A stretch of 22,537 nt of DNA from CAZGUH01 sp964529005 (GTDB lineage Bacteria; Actinomycetota; Acidimicrobiia; Acidimicrobiales; Ilumatobacteraceae), in assembly GCA_964529005.1 (NCBI GenBank), contig CAZGUH010000056.1, positions 1-22,537 of the forward strand. The letters are read 5' to 3'. The translations under genes and the position numbers were made by a program. A model generated the notes under the pieces. The model had not been told where the DNA came from, did no database searches, and saw nothing but the letters and a program-made list of their open reading frames with translations. Each line of letters opens with the position of its first letter. Position 1 is the stretch's first letter. Below are positions 14,254-22,537 of the stretch, piece by piece.

Positions 14254-15710
14254 CGTTCACCGGCACACCGCTCGGCGTCGGCGTCGACCGGCTCGCCGCC
14301 GAACTCGGCGACAAGCCGGCGATCGTGTGCGGCGACGAGGTGGTGAGCTGGCGGGACTTCGGCACGTCGTCGACGCGGCTCGCGCGCCACTTCCGCGCGC
14401 TCGGCGTGGGCGCTGGGTCGACGGTCACGATCGGGCTCCCCAACAGCATCCGCTTCTACCAGGCCGTCGCCGCGTGCTGGAAGGTCGGCGCGATCCCGCA
14501 ACCGGTCTCGCACCGGCTGCCGGCCGCCGAGCTCGCGGCGATCGTCGAAGTCGCCGACCCCGACCTGGTCGTCGGCCTCGAGGTCGCCGACCGGCCCTGG
14601 CTGCCCGCCGGTTTCACGCCGGACCAGGCGATCTCCGACGTGCCCCTCGAGCCGGTGGTCTCGCCGTCGTGGAAGGCGCCCACCTCCGGAGGCAGCACCG
14701 GCCGACCGAAGATCATCGAATCGACGACGCCGGGGATCCTGGAGGAGGTCGTGCGCAGCGCGCCGCGCCTGTGCATGCAGCCCGACGAGGTGTTCCTGTG
14801 CACCGGCCCGCTGTACCACAACGCGCCGCTCGGCTTCTCGCTGACGGCGCTGCTGCTCGGCGGGACGGTGGTGCTGATGCCCCGCTTCGACGCCGCCGCC
14901 AGCCTCGAACTCGCCGGCGAGCACGGTGTCACGTGGTTCTACCTCGTGCCGACGATGATGCAGCGGATCCTGCGCCTGCCGCAGGCGGTGCGCGACGCGG
15001 CGCGCCTCGACACCGTCCGGGTCTTCTACCACCTGGGCGCGCCGTGCCCGCCCGCGGTCAAGCGGGCGTGGATCGACTGGGTCGGCGGCAAGCGGCTGTT
15101 CGAGCTCTACGCCGGCACCGAGGCGCAGGCGTCGACCCTGATCGACGGCGACGAGTGGTTGGCGCACCCCGGTTCGGTCGGGCGGGTCGGCACCGGCGAG
15201 ATGAAGATCCTCGGCCCCGACGGGGTCGAGCTTCCCGCCGGGGAGGTCGGCAAGATCTGGGTCCGTTCGCGGGCGCCGACATACCGCTACCGCGGCGCGG
15301 AGCCCCAACGCCTGGACGGCGGGTGGGAGTCGTTGGGCGACATGGGCTACTTCGACGACGACGGCTACCTCTACCTGACCGACCGGGAAGCGGACATGGT
15401 CCTCGTCGGCGGCGCGAACGTGTACCCGGCGGAGATCGAGGCCGCGCTCGCAGAGCATCCGAGCGTCCTGTCGTCGTGCGTGATCGGGCTGCCCGACGAC
15501 GAGTACGGCAACCGCATCCACGCCGTGGTCGAGCTGCGCGAGCCGGTGAGCGACGAGGAGCTGGCACGCCACCTCGCCGAGCGGCTGGCGCCGTACAAGC
15601 TGCCCCGCTCGTACGAACGCTCGTCGACGGCGCTGCGCGACGATGCCGGCAAGGTGCGGCGCTCGGCCGTCCGGTCCGCTCGACTGCCCGCGGCTGGGGG
15701 CTCGACGTGA
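14250..15710 (+). CDS. Acyl-CoA ligase/AMP-binding protein (bile-acid-CoA-ligase-like)
   Basis: 486-residue adenylate-forming ligase. The A3 loop is the less common TSGGSTGRPK (145-154) in place of TSGTTG, a form found in BaiB-like and related actinobacterial acid-CoA ligases. Other motifs are FELYAGTEAQ (A5), LGDMGYFDDDGYLYLTDREADMVLVGGANVYPAEIEAAL (A7-A8), and K468 in DDAGKVRR (A10). It should activate a carboxylic acid, perhaps one attached to a ring system. It overlaps the CMD gene before it (ATGA) and the one after it (GTGA). Substrate prediction from the motif alone is weak. Confidence 0.9.
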   Translation: MTFTGTPLGVGVDRLAAELGDKPAIVCGDEVVSWRDFGTSSTRLARHFRALGVGAGSTVTIGLPNSIRFYQAVAACWKVGAIPQPVSHRLPAAELAAIVEVADPDLVVGLEVADRPWLPAGFTPDQAISDVPLEPVVSPSWKAPTSGGSTGRPKIIESTTPGILEEVVRSAPRLCMQPDEVFLCTGPLYHNAPLGFSLTALLLGGTVVLMPRFDAAASLELAGEHGVTWFYLVPTMMQRILRLPQAVRDAARLDTVRVFYHLGAPCPPAVKRAWIDWVGGKRLFELYAGTEAQASTLIDGDEWLAHPGSVGRVGTGEMKILGPDGVELPAGEVGKIWVRSRAPTYRYRGAEPQRLDGGWESLGDMGYFDDDGYLYLTDREADMVLVGGANVYPAEIEAALAEHPSVLSSCVIGLPDDEYGNRIHAVVELREPVSDEELARHLAERLAPYKLPRSYERSSTALRDDAGKVRRSAVRSARLPAAGGST

Positions 15711-16210
15711 CGTTGTGGTTGGACGACCTGCGGGCGAGCGCGGCCGGCGCGGGCGCGTGGCAGGCGGTGCGCGCGGTCGCGCCCGAGGCGTGGGACGCGC
15801 TGGTGCGCATGCGCGTCGAGACGTGCGGGCTGGCGTCGCCGGTGCTCGTCGAGCTGTGCCGCCTGCGCCTCGCCACGCTGCTGGGCTCGGACGTCGAGCG
15901 ACGTGCCCGCTGCCCACGGGCCCGGGCCGCGGGCCTCGACGAGGATCGCATCGCCGCCTTGCCGCTGTGGCCCACGGATTCCCGCTTCTCCGACCTCGAA
16001 CGTGCCGCCATCCGCTTCACCGAGGAGTACGCCATGGACGTCAACGCGATCTCCGACGAGGCCGTCGACGACCTCGTCGGTCACCTCGGAGTCGAGCAGA
16101 CGTACGCATTCGTCTGCGCGCTGTGGACCGTCGACGCCGTGCAACGGGCTTGGATGGTGATGGGCATCGACGACGGCCTCGACGCGCTCGCTCTGGAACC
16201 GGTGGGCTGA
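15707..16210 (+). CDS. Carboxymuconolactone decarboxylase-like protein, 167 aa
   Basis: Helical protein of the AhpD/CMD-like group. The central segment VLVELCRLRLATLLGSDVERRARCPRARAAGLDEDRIAALPLWP and the later DLERAAIRFTEEYAMDVNAISDEAVDDLV match mycobacterial and other actinobacterial proteins of this family. The two cysteines near residues 39 and 51 are not in a CxxC arrangement, so peroxidase chemistry is not supported. The start is GTG, overlapping the ligase stop (GTGA); I see no better start. The next CMD gene follows after 2 bp. Confidence 0.75.
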   Translation: MTLWLDDLRASAAGAGAWQAVRAVAPEAWDALVRMRVETCGLASPVLVELCRLRLATLLGSDVERRARCPRARAAGLDEDRIAALPLWPTDSRFSDLERAAIRFTEEYAMDVNAISDEAVDDLVGHLGVEQTYAFVCALWTVDAVQRAWMVMGIDDGLDALALEPVG

Positions 16211-16212
16211 CG

Positions 16213-16725
16213 ATGGCGCCGCGGCTTCCGCTCACCGAACGCAACCCGTTCGGCGCGTACGTGACCGCCGGCCTCGCGCCGGCGCACGAGCGCGTGCAGA
16301 TCGCTGCCTACCGGGCGATCGTCGCGCTCGATCACCTGGACCCCACGACAGCGGAGGTCGTCCGGCTGCGCAACGCGCGCATCCAGGGTTGCCGGCAGTG
16401 CATGGGGCTGCGCGACGCACGCGCGCTGCGCCATGGAGCGACCGAGGACGAGCTCGGCGCGGCGCTGTCGGAGACCGGCGCCGCCACTGCGTACTCACGA
16501 CATCGCGCCGCGATCGAGCTGGCGGACCTGTTCGCGACCACGCCCGGCGTGCCCGCCGCGGACGTCGTCGCCGGCCTGCGCGCCGAGTTGAGCACCCCCG
16601 AGATCGTCGAGGCGGTGCTGCGGCTGGCGGTCATGAGCAACAACAAGGTGACGCGAGCGCTGAACCTCGACGCCGACGAGGTGAGCCGCCACGTCTACGA
16701 CCCGACACCCCCACAGAGCAGCTGA
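16213..16725 (+). CDS. AhpD-like carboxymuconolactone decarboxylase family protein with CxxC
   Basis: 170-residue member with the AhpD-type redox motif: TTAEVVRLRNARIQGCRQC gives E48 and C60-x-x-C63, the spacing of the AhpD glutamate and cysteine pair. The histidine that normally follows four residues after the second cysteine is Arg67, so the proton relay is incomplete. It may act as a thiol-disulfide or peroxidase-like protein, or have another function. It starts 2 bp after the preceding stop and ends inside the left arm of a perfect hairpin shared with the convergent dioxygenase gene. Confidence 0.85.
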   Translation: MAPRLPLTERNPFGAYVTAGLAPAHERVQIAAYRAIVALDHLDPTTAEVVRLRNARIQGCRQCMGLRDARALRHGATEDELGAALSETGAATAYSRHRAAIELADLFATTPGVPAADVVAGLRAELSTPEIVEAVLRLAVMSNNKVTRALNLDADEVSRHVYDPTPPQSS

Positions 16726-16746
16726 TCGCGGCGGCCTCAGCTGCTC
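16716..16746. terminator. Bidirectional hairpin between CMD operon and extradiol dioxygenase gene
   Basis: GAGCAGCTGA (16716-16725) pairs perfectly with TCAGCTGCTC (16737-16746) around an 11-nt loop. The stop codons of both convergent genes lie inside the arms, so both messages end in the same structure. There is no clear T-tract. Confidence 0.6.
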
Positions 16747-17603
16747 GCCGGCGGAGTGAGCATCTTGTGCCCCCAGAACGCTCCCTCGACGATCTCGAAC
16801 ACCGGCTCCTCTTCGTGGATCAGCCGGCCCATGCAGCCGATCTCCACCGAGTGGCCGTCGGGGGAAACGACGTAGAACGAGACCATGTGGTCGTTCGTGT
16901 GGCGACCGAGCGTTTGCTGAAGGGGAATGCCGCAGCCGTCCAACCGATCGATCGCCCGGCCGACGTCGTCGAGCGTGGGCATCTCGAACATCATGTGGAC
17001 GAGGCGCCCCGGACCGGGCAACGGGATGATGCCCAGCGTGTGCTGGCGCGGGTTGCACCCGAGGAACCACAGCGTCGCATCACCGAAGCGCATCGTGTTG
17101 CGCGGCCGGAACCCCAGCACGTCGGTGTAGAACGCGAACGACGCATCGGCGTCCTCCGCCGACACGATCACGTGCCCCATCCCGAGCCCGCCGGTCACAA
17201 AGCTGGTCCCGATCGGGCTGTGGAACGGGGTCGACGCCATCGCCCGGCCGTAGAACACCTCCAACGCGATGCCTGCCGGATCGGTGAACGACGCCATCGC
17301 GGTGACGGCGCGCCGAGCGCAGTCGTCGGCGTCGCCGAGCGTCACCTTCGTGCCGCGGCTGTCGACCGCCTCGACGAGAGCGTCGAGCGCTTTCGGGGTG
17401 GCGACCTCGAAGCCGACGATCGCACTCGGCTCGCCGGCGGGTTCGACGACGAGCCGTGCCGGCCAGCCGTCCATCCGGTAGTGGGAGGCGCCCTCGATCC
17501 GCCCCGGCGCCTCCATCAGGCCGAGAAGGTCCTCGGCGAGCCGCCGCCAGCCGGCCTGGTCCGCCGAGCGGAGGTGGATGTACCCGAGCGATGTCACGGT
17601 CAT
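16737..17603 (-). CDS. Type I extradiol (catechol meta-cleavage) dioxygenase, BphC/HsaC-like
   Basis: 288-residue, two-domain vicinal-oxygen-chelate dioxygenase. The C-terminal domain holds the Fe(II) ligands H144 (GMGHVIVS), H203 (LVHMMFE) and E254 (HSVEIG), and active-site residues matching BphC: H188, H239 in GRHTNDHMVSFY, and Y244. It should cleave a catechol next to a hydroxyl, giving a yellow meta-cleavage product. The gene lies divergent from the HsaA-like hydroxylase, which would make such a catechol, and from the hydrolase that would cleave the product. The start is ATG 17603, matching the family N terminus (TSLGYIHLRSAD); an upstream ATG at 17687 would add 28 atypical residues. Confidence 0.92.
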   Translation of the reverse strand: MTVTSLGYIHLRSADQAGWRRLAEDLLGLMEAPGRIEGASHYRMDGWPARLVVEPAGEPSAIVGFEVATPKALDALVEAVDSRGTKVTLGDADDCARRAVTAMASFTDPAGIALEVFYGRAMASTPFHSPIGTSFVTGGLGMGHVIVSAEDADASFAFYTDVLGFRPRNTMRFGDATLWFLGCNPRQHTLGIIPLPGPGRLVHMMFEMPTLDDVGRAIDRLDGCGIPLQQTLGRHTNDHMVSFYVVSPDGHSVEIGCMGRLIHEEEPVFEIVEGAFWGHKMLTPPASS

Positions 17604-17783
17604 GGAGCGACCCCCGAAGCGATGGCGCGGCGATGGCGCGACGACGAGTTGACCGTACCGAACGGCGTCGGTCCGCACCGCCGCCATATCTCATTGGCCG
17701 GAACAGCCCGGGTCGGCCCGCGAGGGCAGCCGCGTAGAGTCCGGGTGAGCGAGGCAGGATGCTGTTCGCCGCCGGAGGGGATC
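17604..17783. promoter_or_regulatory. Divergent control region of the ring-cleavage genes
   Basis: 180 bp without a gene, the longest such gap here. On the + strand TAGAGT (17735-17740) is a fair -10, giving a leader of about 37 nt with GGAGG at 17774-17778 before GTG 17784. On the - strand TACGGT (17657 to 17652) could serve the dioxygenase. A weak GGCCG-N13-CGGCC repeat (17696-17718) lies between them. No KstR-type operator is recognised. Confidence 0.45.
17619..17640. repeat. Tandem 11-bp direct repeat upstream of the dioxygenase gene
   Basis: GCGATGGCGCG occurs twice head to tail (17619-17629, 17630-17640), about one helical turn apart. It lies 16 bp upstream of the dioxygenase ATG, within its likely leader. 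It could be a regulatory site or a slippage product. Confidence 0.6.
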
Positions 17784-18950
17784 GTGAGACACCAGGTTCT
17801 GGACAAGGTCGAGGAGCTCGCGGGGTTCCTTCGTGAGAATGCTCCGCTGGCGGAACAGCTCGGCCGGCTCCCCGACGAGTCGGTCAAGCGGCTGAAGGAG
17901 ACCGGCCTGTTCCGCATGCTCCAGCCGAAGGAGTTCGGCGGGCTCGAAGCCGATCCCGAGGACTTCTTCTCGGCGGTGATGGCGGCCGGTGTGTGCGGCG
18001 CCACGGGGTGGGTCGCCGGCGTGGTCGGCGTGCACCCATGGGAGCTGGCGCTGATGGACCGGCGGGTGCAGGAGGAGATCTGGGGCGAGGATCCCGACAC
18101 CCTCGTGGCATCTCCCTACACCCCCAACGGCCGCGCGATCCCCGTCGACGGCGGGTATCAGTTCTCGGGCCGCTGGGGCTTCTCGTCCGGCACGGACCAC
18201 TGCGATTGGATCGTGCTCGGCGGCATCGTGCAGCGCGAGGGCACGGACCCGACCCCGGCGGACATGCTGCACTTCGTCCTGCCGCGCAGCGACTACGAGA
18301 TCGTGCCCGACTCGTGGGACGTCGTCGGGCTGCGCGGCACCGGGAGCAAGGACGTGATCGTGCGCGACGCGTTCGTGCCCGACTACCGCACGATCGGCAA
18401 CGCCGCCGTGATGAGCGGCGAGGCGTCCCGAGCGTCCGCTCAGACGGCTCCGCTCTACCACATGCCGTGGTCGTCGATCTTCCCGGTCGCGATCACCGCG
18501 GGCCTGCTGGGCATCGCCAAGGCCGGGGTCGCCGAGGCGTTCGCCCACCAGCGCACCCGCACCAACGCCTTCGGCGTGAAGGGCTCCACCGATCCGCACG
18601 TGCTCGCCGCGCTCGGCGAGGCGGCGTCGGAGATCGACGCCAGCGTCGCGCAGGTGATGTCGAACGTGCGCGAGATGTTCGACATCGTCTCCCGTGGGGA
18701 AGTCGTGCCGCTCGATCTGCGCGCCAAGGGCCGGCGTGACCAGGTGCGTTCGGCGTGGCGCGCCGTCGAGGCGCTCGACCGGGTGTTCGGGTTCTCCGGC
18801 GGCACCGGGCTGGTGTGCAGCAAGCCGCTCCAGCGGCTGTGGCGCGATGCCCACACCGGTCTCAACCACGCGGTCATGATCCGCGGTGGGGCATACGAGA
18901 CCTACTCGCTCAGCCAGATCGCCGAACTCCCCGCGAACGCGTTCATCTGA
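17784..18950 (+). CDS. HsaA-like flavin-dependent hydroxylase (acyl-CoA dehydrogenase fold)
   Basis: 388-residue group D flavin monooxygenase, closely patterned on HsaA, the 3-HSA hydroxylase of mycobacterial steroid degradation. Shared marks are RLPDESVKRLKETGLFRMLQPKEFGGLEADP near the N terminus, CGATGWVAGVVGVHPWELALMD, the flavin pocket GRWGFSSGTDHCDW, SWDVVGLRGTGSKDV, and LQRLWRDAHTGLNHA. Such enzymes ortho-hydroxylate a phenol using reduced flavin from a separate reductase (HsaB type), and no reductase gene is in this window. GTG 17784 is chosen for its GGAGG five bases upstream; GTG 17745 is in frame but lacks such a site. An SDR follows after 21 bp. The real substrate may differ from 3-HSA. 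Confidence 0.9.
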   Translation: MRHQVLDKVEELAGFLRENAPLAEQLGRLPDESVKRLKETGLFRMLQPKEFGGLEADPEDFFSAVMAAGVCGATGWVAGVVGVHPWELALMDRRVQEEIWGEDPDTLVASPYTPNGRAIPVDGGYQFSGRWGFSSGTDHCDWIVLGGIVQREGTDPTPADMLHFVLPRSDYEIVPDSWDVVGLRGTGSKDVIVRDAFVPDYRTIGNAAVMSGEASRASAQTAPLYHMPWSSIFPVAITAGLLGIAKAGVAEAFAHQRTRTNAFGVKGSTDPHVLAALGEAASEIDASVAQVMSNVREMFDIVSRGEVVPLDLRAKGRRDQVRSAWRAVEALDRVFGFSGGTGLVCSKPLQRLWRDAHTGLNHAVMIRGGAYETYSLSQIAELPANAFI

Positions 18951-18971
18951 CCGACGGAGAGGCTGGAACCG

Positions 18972-19760
18972 ATGCAGAACAGTGATCCGCCGCCCGCACG
19001 GGCAGCGCTCGTCACCGGCGGCAGCCGCGGCATCGGCCGCGCGATCGCCATCGAGCTCGCCCGCCACGGATGCGACGTCGCGGTGAACTATCGGCGAGAT
19101 GTCGACGCAGCGAAGTCGACCGTGGCCGAGATCGAGGCGATCGGCAGGCGCGCGGTGGCGGTGCAGGCGTCGGTGGCCGAGCCGGAGGAGGCGTTCCGCA
19201 TGGTCGCCGAGGCGGCCGAGCAGCTCGGCGGGCTCTCGATCCTGGTGTGCAACGGCGGCGTCGCCAGCCGCGGGAACGCGATCGTCGACACCGATGTCGA
19301 CGAGATGACGCGGCTCGTGCACACGCACGCCCTCGGCTCGTTCTACGTCGCCAAGGGGTCCATCCCGCACCTCGTGCAGAACCCACGGTCGGACATCGTG
19401 ATGGTCTCGTCGGTGGCGACGGACACCTTCGCCGCCCGCGGCGGCCCGTACGGCATGGCGAAGGCGGCGCAGGAAGCGCTCGCGATGACCCTCAGCAAGG
19501 AGCTCCAGAGCTCCGGTGTGCACGTCAACGTCGTCGCGCCGGGCCTCGTGGTGACCGACCTCGGTGATCGCCTCGCGCGCGCGATGACCGGCGGCGTTGC
19601 GGCGGACGCCGCGGCCCTCGACGGGCGCGCGCCCTTCGGTCACGTCTGCCGCCCGGACGACGTCGCGCGCGTCGTGCGCTTCCTCGTGTCCGACGACGCT
19701 GGCTACATCAGCGGCGTCCGCATCCGCATCGACGGCGGCGGCGCCAAGTACGTCGACTGA
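18972..19760 (+). CDS. SDR family oxidoreductase (FabG-like)
   Basis: 262-residue classical SDR with TGGSRGIG (15-22), CNGG in place of NNAG (93-96), Ser147 (MVSSVAT), Tyr160 and Lys164 (YGMAK), and the C-terminal GYISGVRIRIDGGGAKYVD usual in FabG-like enzymes. NYRRD after the second strand suggests NADP preference. It lies between the hydroxylase and the meta-cleavage hydrolase, where steroid loci often carry a flavin reductase; it is not a flavin reductase. GGAGAGG precedes the ATG. Its step in the pathway is not evident. Confidence 0.9.
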   Translation: MQNSDPPPARAALVTGGSRGIGRAIAIELARHGCDVAVNYRRDVDAAKSTVAEIEAIGRRAVAVQASVAEPEEAFRMVAEAAEQLGGLSILVCNGGVASRGNAIVDTDVDEMTRLVHTHALGSFYVAKGSIPHLVQNPRSDIVMVSSVATDTFAARGGPYGMAKAAQEALAMTLSKELQSSGVHVNVVAPGLVVTDLGDRLARAMTGGVAADAAALDGRAPFGHVCRPDDVARVVRFLVSDDAGYISGVRIRIDGGGAKYVD

Positions 19761-19823
19761 GGGACGAGACCGGCGGCGCGCCGACGACGAGCCGACGACC
19801 GTGACAGAAAGGACCGCGAGACC

Positions 19824-20690
19824 GTGACGATGACCACGACCACTCTGCTCGACTTCGACGCGACGAGCCACGTGATCGAAGGTGACTACCCGATCCACTA
19901 CCACGAGGCCGGCGAGGGGCCGGCGTTGTTGATGCTGCACGGCTCTGGTCCCGGTGTGAGCGGATGGAGCAACTTCAAGGGCAACCTTCCCGTGTTCGCC
20001 GAGCACTTCCGCACGATCGTGATGGACATGCCGGGGTTCGGGCTGAGCGGCCAACCGGAGTACGACGACACGTATCCGAAGATCGCGGCGCGTGCAGCGC
20101 GCACGCTCCTCGACTCGCTGGAGATCGAGCGGACGCACCTGATCGGCAACTCGATGGGCGGCTACGTCGCGGCCGAGCTGACGCTCGCCCATCCCGAGCG
20201 GGTCGATCGTGTCGTGATGATGGGCCCGGGTGGTCTCGAGGTTCCCACGCTGGCGCCGTCTCCGAGCGAGGGCTGGAAGCGGCTCAGCGAGTTCCTCGCC
20301 GCCCCGACCCGGGAGGGCATGGTCGCGTGGGTCGACTGCATGGTGGCGAACCGCGCCGTGGTCGACGACGCGCTGATCGACGAGAGGTTCGCCAACGCGA
20401 TGAAGCCCGGCGCCATCGAACGCGCCAAGGCGGTGTTCGGAACGTTCGCCTCGTACCCGCCCGACCCGCCGCTGTGGACGATCGCGCACAAGATCACCCA
20501 CAAGGTGCTCGTCACGTGGGGCCGTGACGACCGGATGGTGCATTTCGAAGGTGGCCTGCTGCCGTTCCGCAGGATGCCCAACGCCGAGCTGCACGTGTTC
20601 TCGGGGTGCGGTCACTGGGCACAGGTCGAGCGCAAGACCGCGTTCGAGCGGCTGGTCATCGAGTTCCTCACGCGGCCCGACGACGTCTGA
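19824..20690 (+). CDS. Meta-cleavage-product C-C hydrolase (HsaD/BphD-like alpha/beta hydrolase)
   Basis: 288-residue alpha/beta hydrolase with an intact triad: Ser110 in GNSMGG, Asp236 in WGRDDRMV, and His264 in GCGHWAQVE. The MCP-hydrolase signature MLHGSGPGVSGWSNF (37-51), with the SGPG oxyanion loop, separates it from generic esterases. It should hydrolyse the vinylogous diketone made by an extradiol dioxygenase into an acid and a dienoate. GTG 19824 is preferred over ATG 19830 because AAAGGA lies 10 nt before the GTG. A 63-bp gap separates it from the SDR. It ends just before a strong hairpin. Confidence 0.92.
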   Translation: MTMTTTTLLDFDATSHVIEGDYPIHYHEAGEGPALLMLHGSGPGVSGWSNFKGNLPVFAEHFRTIVMDMPGFGLSGQPEYDDTYPKIAARAARTLLDSLEIERTHLIGNSMGGYVAAELTLAHPERVDRVVMMGPGGLEVPTLAPSPSEGWKRLSEFLAAPTREGMVAWVDCMVANRAVVDDALIDERFANAMKPGAIERAKAVFGTFASYPPDPPLWTIAHKITHKVLVTWGRDDRMVHFEGGLLPFRRMPNAELHVFSGCGHWAQVERKTAFERLVIEFLTRPDDV

Positions 20691-20703
20691 GCAGGTCGAG
20701 CAG

Positions 20704-20735
20704 GAACGAGCGCCGCGGCTGGTGCGGCGCTCGTT

Positions 20736-20736
<1 letters not shown>
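20704..20736. terminator. Strong bidirectional hairpin between hydrolase and thiolase genes
   Basis: GAACGAGCGCCGC (20704-20716) pairs perfectly with GCGGCGCTCGTTC (20724-20736) over 13 bp around a 7-nt loop. The right arm touches the thiolase stop codon. This is the longest perfect stem I found in the window. Confidence 0.75.
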
Positions 20737-21935
<1,199 letters not shown>

Positions 21936-21938
21936 GCT

Positions 21939-21945
21939 CACCTCC
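21939..21945 (-). promoter_or_regulatory. Shine-Dalgarno GGAGGTG of the thiolase gene
   Basis: GGAGGTG on the - strand places its core 5 nt before ATG 21935 and excludes the in-frame GTG at 21941, which overlaps it. Confidence 0.75.
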
Positions 21946-21947
21946 GC

Positions 21948-22537
21948 TCAGAACGTGCTGTCGGCCGGACGGGACCGCCCGAGAAGCGCGCCGCCGGGGA
22001 ACGGCGCGGCGCCGAACGTCGGCTCGGTCGGGAGCTCGTCGGGCCGCAACGGCGTGTGCACCTCGGAGACGAGTGGTCCGATGCGTTGGGCGATGGGGGT
22101 GAGGGCGTCGAGGTCGAAGCCGTAGAGGCGGGCGATGTTGCCGGCGAGCATGAGGCGGACCTCGTGTTCGGGCACGTCGGCGAACAGCCAGCGCAGCGCG
22201 AGCGTCGTCTGCGGCGTCGTCCCTTCCTCGTGCGGGTAGTCGCACCCCCACATGATGTGATCGACACCCAGGTCGTACCGCTGGGCGAGCCCGGTCGGGC
22301 CGACGACGGCGCCGCTCGCCCCGTAGTAGACGTTGCGCTTGACGTACTCGCTGGGCGACATGGTGAGCCCGTCGATGCTCGACCCGCTGAACATGCCCAT
22401 CGTCCTGTTGTGCGTGGACTTCATGTTCGCGACCGAGCCGTCGAGTCCCAGCGCGGTGCGCATCGGCCACCCGATGTCGGTCTCGGTGGGGACGTATTTG
22501 ATGGTGGGGAACTTCTCGAACACGCCGGCGAGGATCA
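21948..22537 (-). CDS. Amidohydrolase family protein, second copy, 5'-truncated
   Basis: C-terminal part (in frame from 22535) of a paralogue of the amidohydrolase at the left edge. It has the same marks (GVFEKFP, DHIMWG-DYPHEEG, NIARLYGFD, PFPGGALLGRSR), but the serine before the catalytic Asp is Cys (WGCDYPH). Parts of the DNA are identical to the left copy (the outer 55 bp and a 155-bp block), while regions between and after them are clearly diverged. It is transcribed inward, upstream of the thiolase. The 5' end lies outside the window. The substrate is unknown. Confidence 0.85.
   Translation of the reverse strand, partial: ILAGVFEKFPTIKYVPTETDIGWPMRTALGLDGSVANMKSTHNRTMGMFSGSSIDGLTMSPSEYVKRNVYYGASGAVVGPTGLAQRYDLGVDHIMWGCDYPHEEGTTPQTTLALRWLFADVPEHEVRLMLAGNIARLYGFDLDALTPIAQRIGPLVSEVHTPLRPDELPTEPTFGAAPFPGGALLGRSRPADSTF
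22063..22217 (-). repeat. 155-bp block identical to 324-478 (inverted)
   Basis: Right-hand partner of the perfect internal repeat in the paired amidohydrolase genes. Confidence 0.92.
22483..22537 (-). repeat. Terminal inverted repeat, right copy (55 bp exact)
   Basis: Exact reverse complement of bases 1-55, inside the second amidohydrolase gene and reaching the last base of the window. Confidence 0.95.

Noticed and set aside
17604..17783. KstR-type operator controlling the HsaA/C/D-like genes
   Set aside because: No pair of TAGAAC/GTTCTA-like half sites is present; steroid-type regulation is not supported by sequence.
17745..17783. Upstream GTG start (17745) for the HsaA-like hydroxylase
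   Set aside because: It begins only four bases after the TAGAGT box, upstream of the likely transcription start, and adds a non-conserved stretch; GTG 17784 has a proper ribosome site.
17691..20615. A 974-codon open frame on the - strand spanning the hydroxylase, SDR and hydrolase genes
   Set aside because: It lies antisense to three genes with intact family motifs, has no recognisable domain, and is Arg/His/Asp-rich as expected of a shadow frame in high-GC coding DNA.

Overview
The window is 22.5 kb of high-GC DNA (about 70% G+C by eye) packed with catabolic genes. It looks like an actinobacterial chromosome, plausibly Acidimicrobiia (Ilumatobacter-like). Reasons are the luciferase-like (F420-type) oxidoreductases, paired acyl-CoA dehydrogenase subunits, HsaA/HsaC/HsaD-like ring-cleavage enzymes, GTG/TTG starts, ATGA start-stop overlaps and leaderless-looking promoters. 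The phylum is a reasonable inference; the class is a guess. I see no RNA gene, transposase, CRISPR array, transporter or transcription factor, and no gene-free stretch above 180 bp.

Layout. (1) 3-10540, + strand, one tight run of 11 genes: a 5'-truncated amidohydrolase; an alpha/beta-hydrolase-fold protein lacking the usual nucleophile; two consecutive [luciferase-like oxidoreductase + SDR] modules that look like a tandem duplication; a KstD/fumarate-reductase-type flavoprotein; a cyclase-family hydrolase; an SMP-30 lactonase-like protein; and two acyl-CoA dehydrogenase subunits. (2) 10545-13737: a SnoaL-like protein (-), an acyl-CoA ligase (+) and a 17beta-HSD4-like SDR (-). (3) 13873-16725, + strand: three carboxymuconolactone-decarboxylase (CMD) family proteins around a second acyl-CoA ligase. 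(4) 16737-20690: an extradiol dioxygenase (-) divergent from an HsaA-like flavin hydroxylase, an SDR and a meta-cleavage-product hydrolase (+). (5) 20736-22537, - strand: a thiolase and a second 5'-truncated amidohydrolase.

Working model (inference): the genes form a degradation locus for a polycyclic, steroid-like or similar alicyclic/aromatic compound. Ligases make CoA thioesters; acyl-CoA dehydrogenases, the HSD4-type SDR and thiolase shorten side chains; the KstD-like flavoprotein and SDRs adjust ring oxidation state; hydroxylase, dioxygenase and hydrolase open an aromatic ring; lactonase, cyclase-family protein and amidohydrolases handle ring-opened products. The substrate cannot be read from sequence.

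The most unusual features are structural. The two ends are inward-facing paralogous amidohydrolase genes whose outermost 55 bp are an exact inverted repeat, and which share an internal 155-bp perfect block inside otherwise diverged sequence. Three of the four convergent gene pairs end in a shared perfect hairpin overlapping their stop codons. One divergent pair carries back-to-back leaderless promoters, one of them inside a perfect palindrome.
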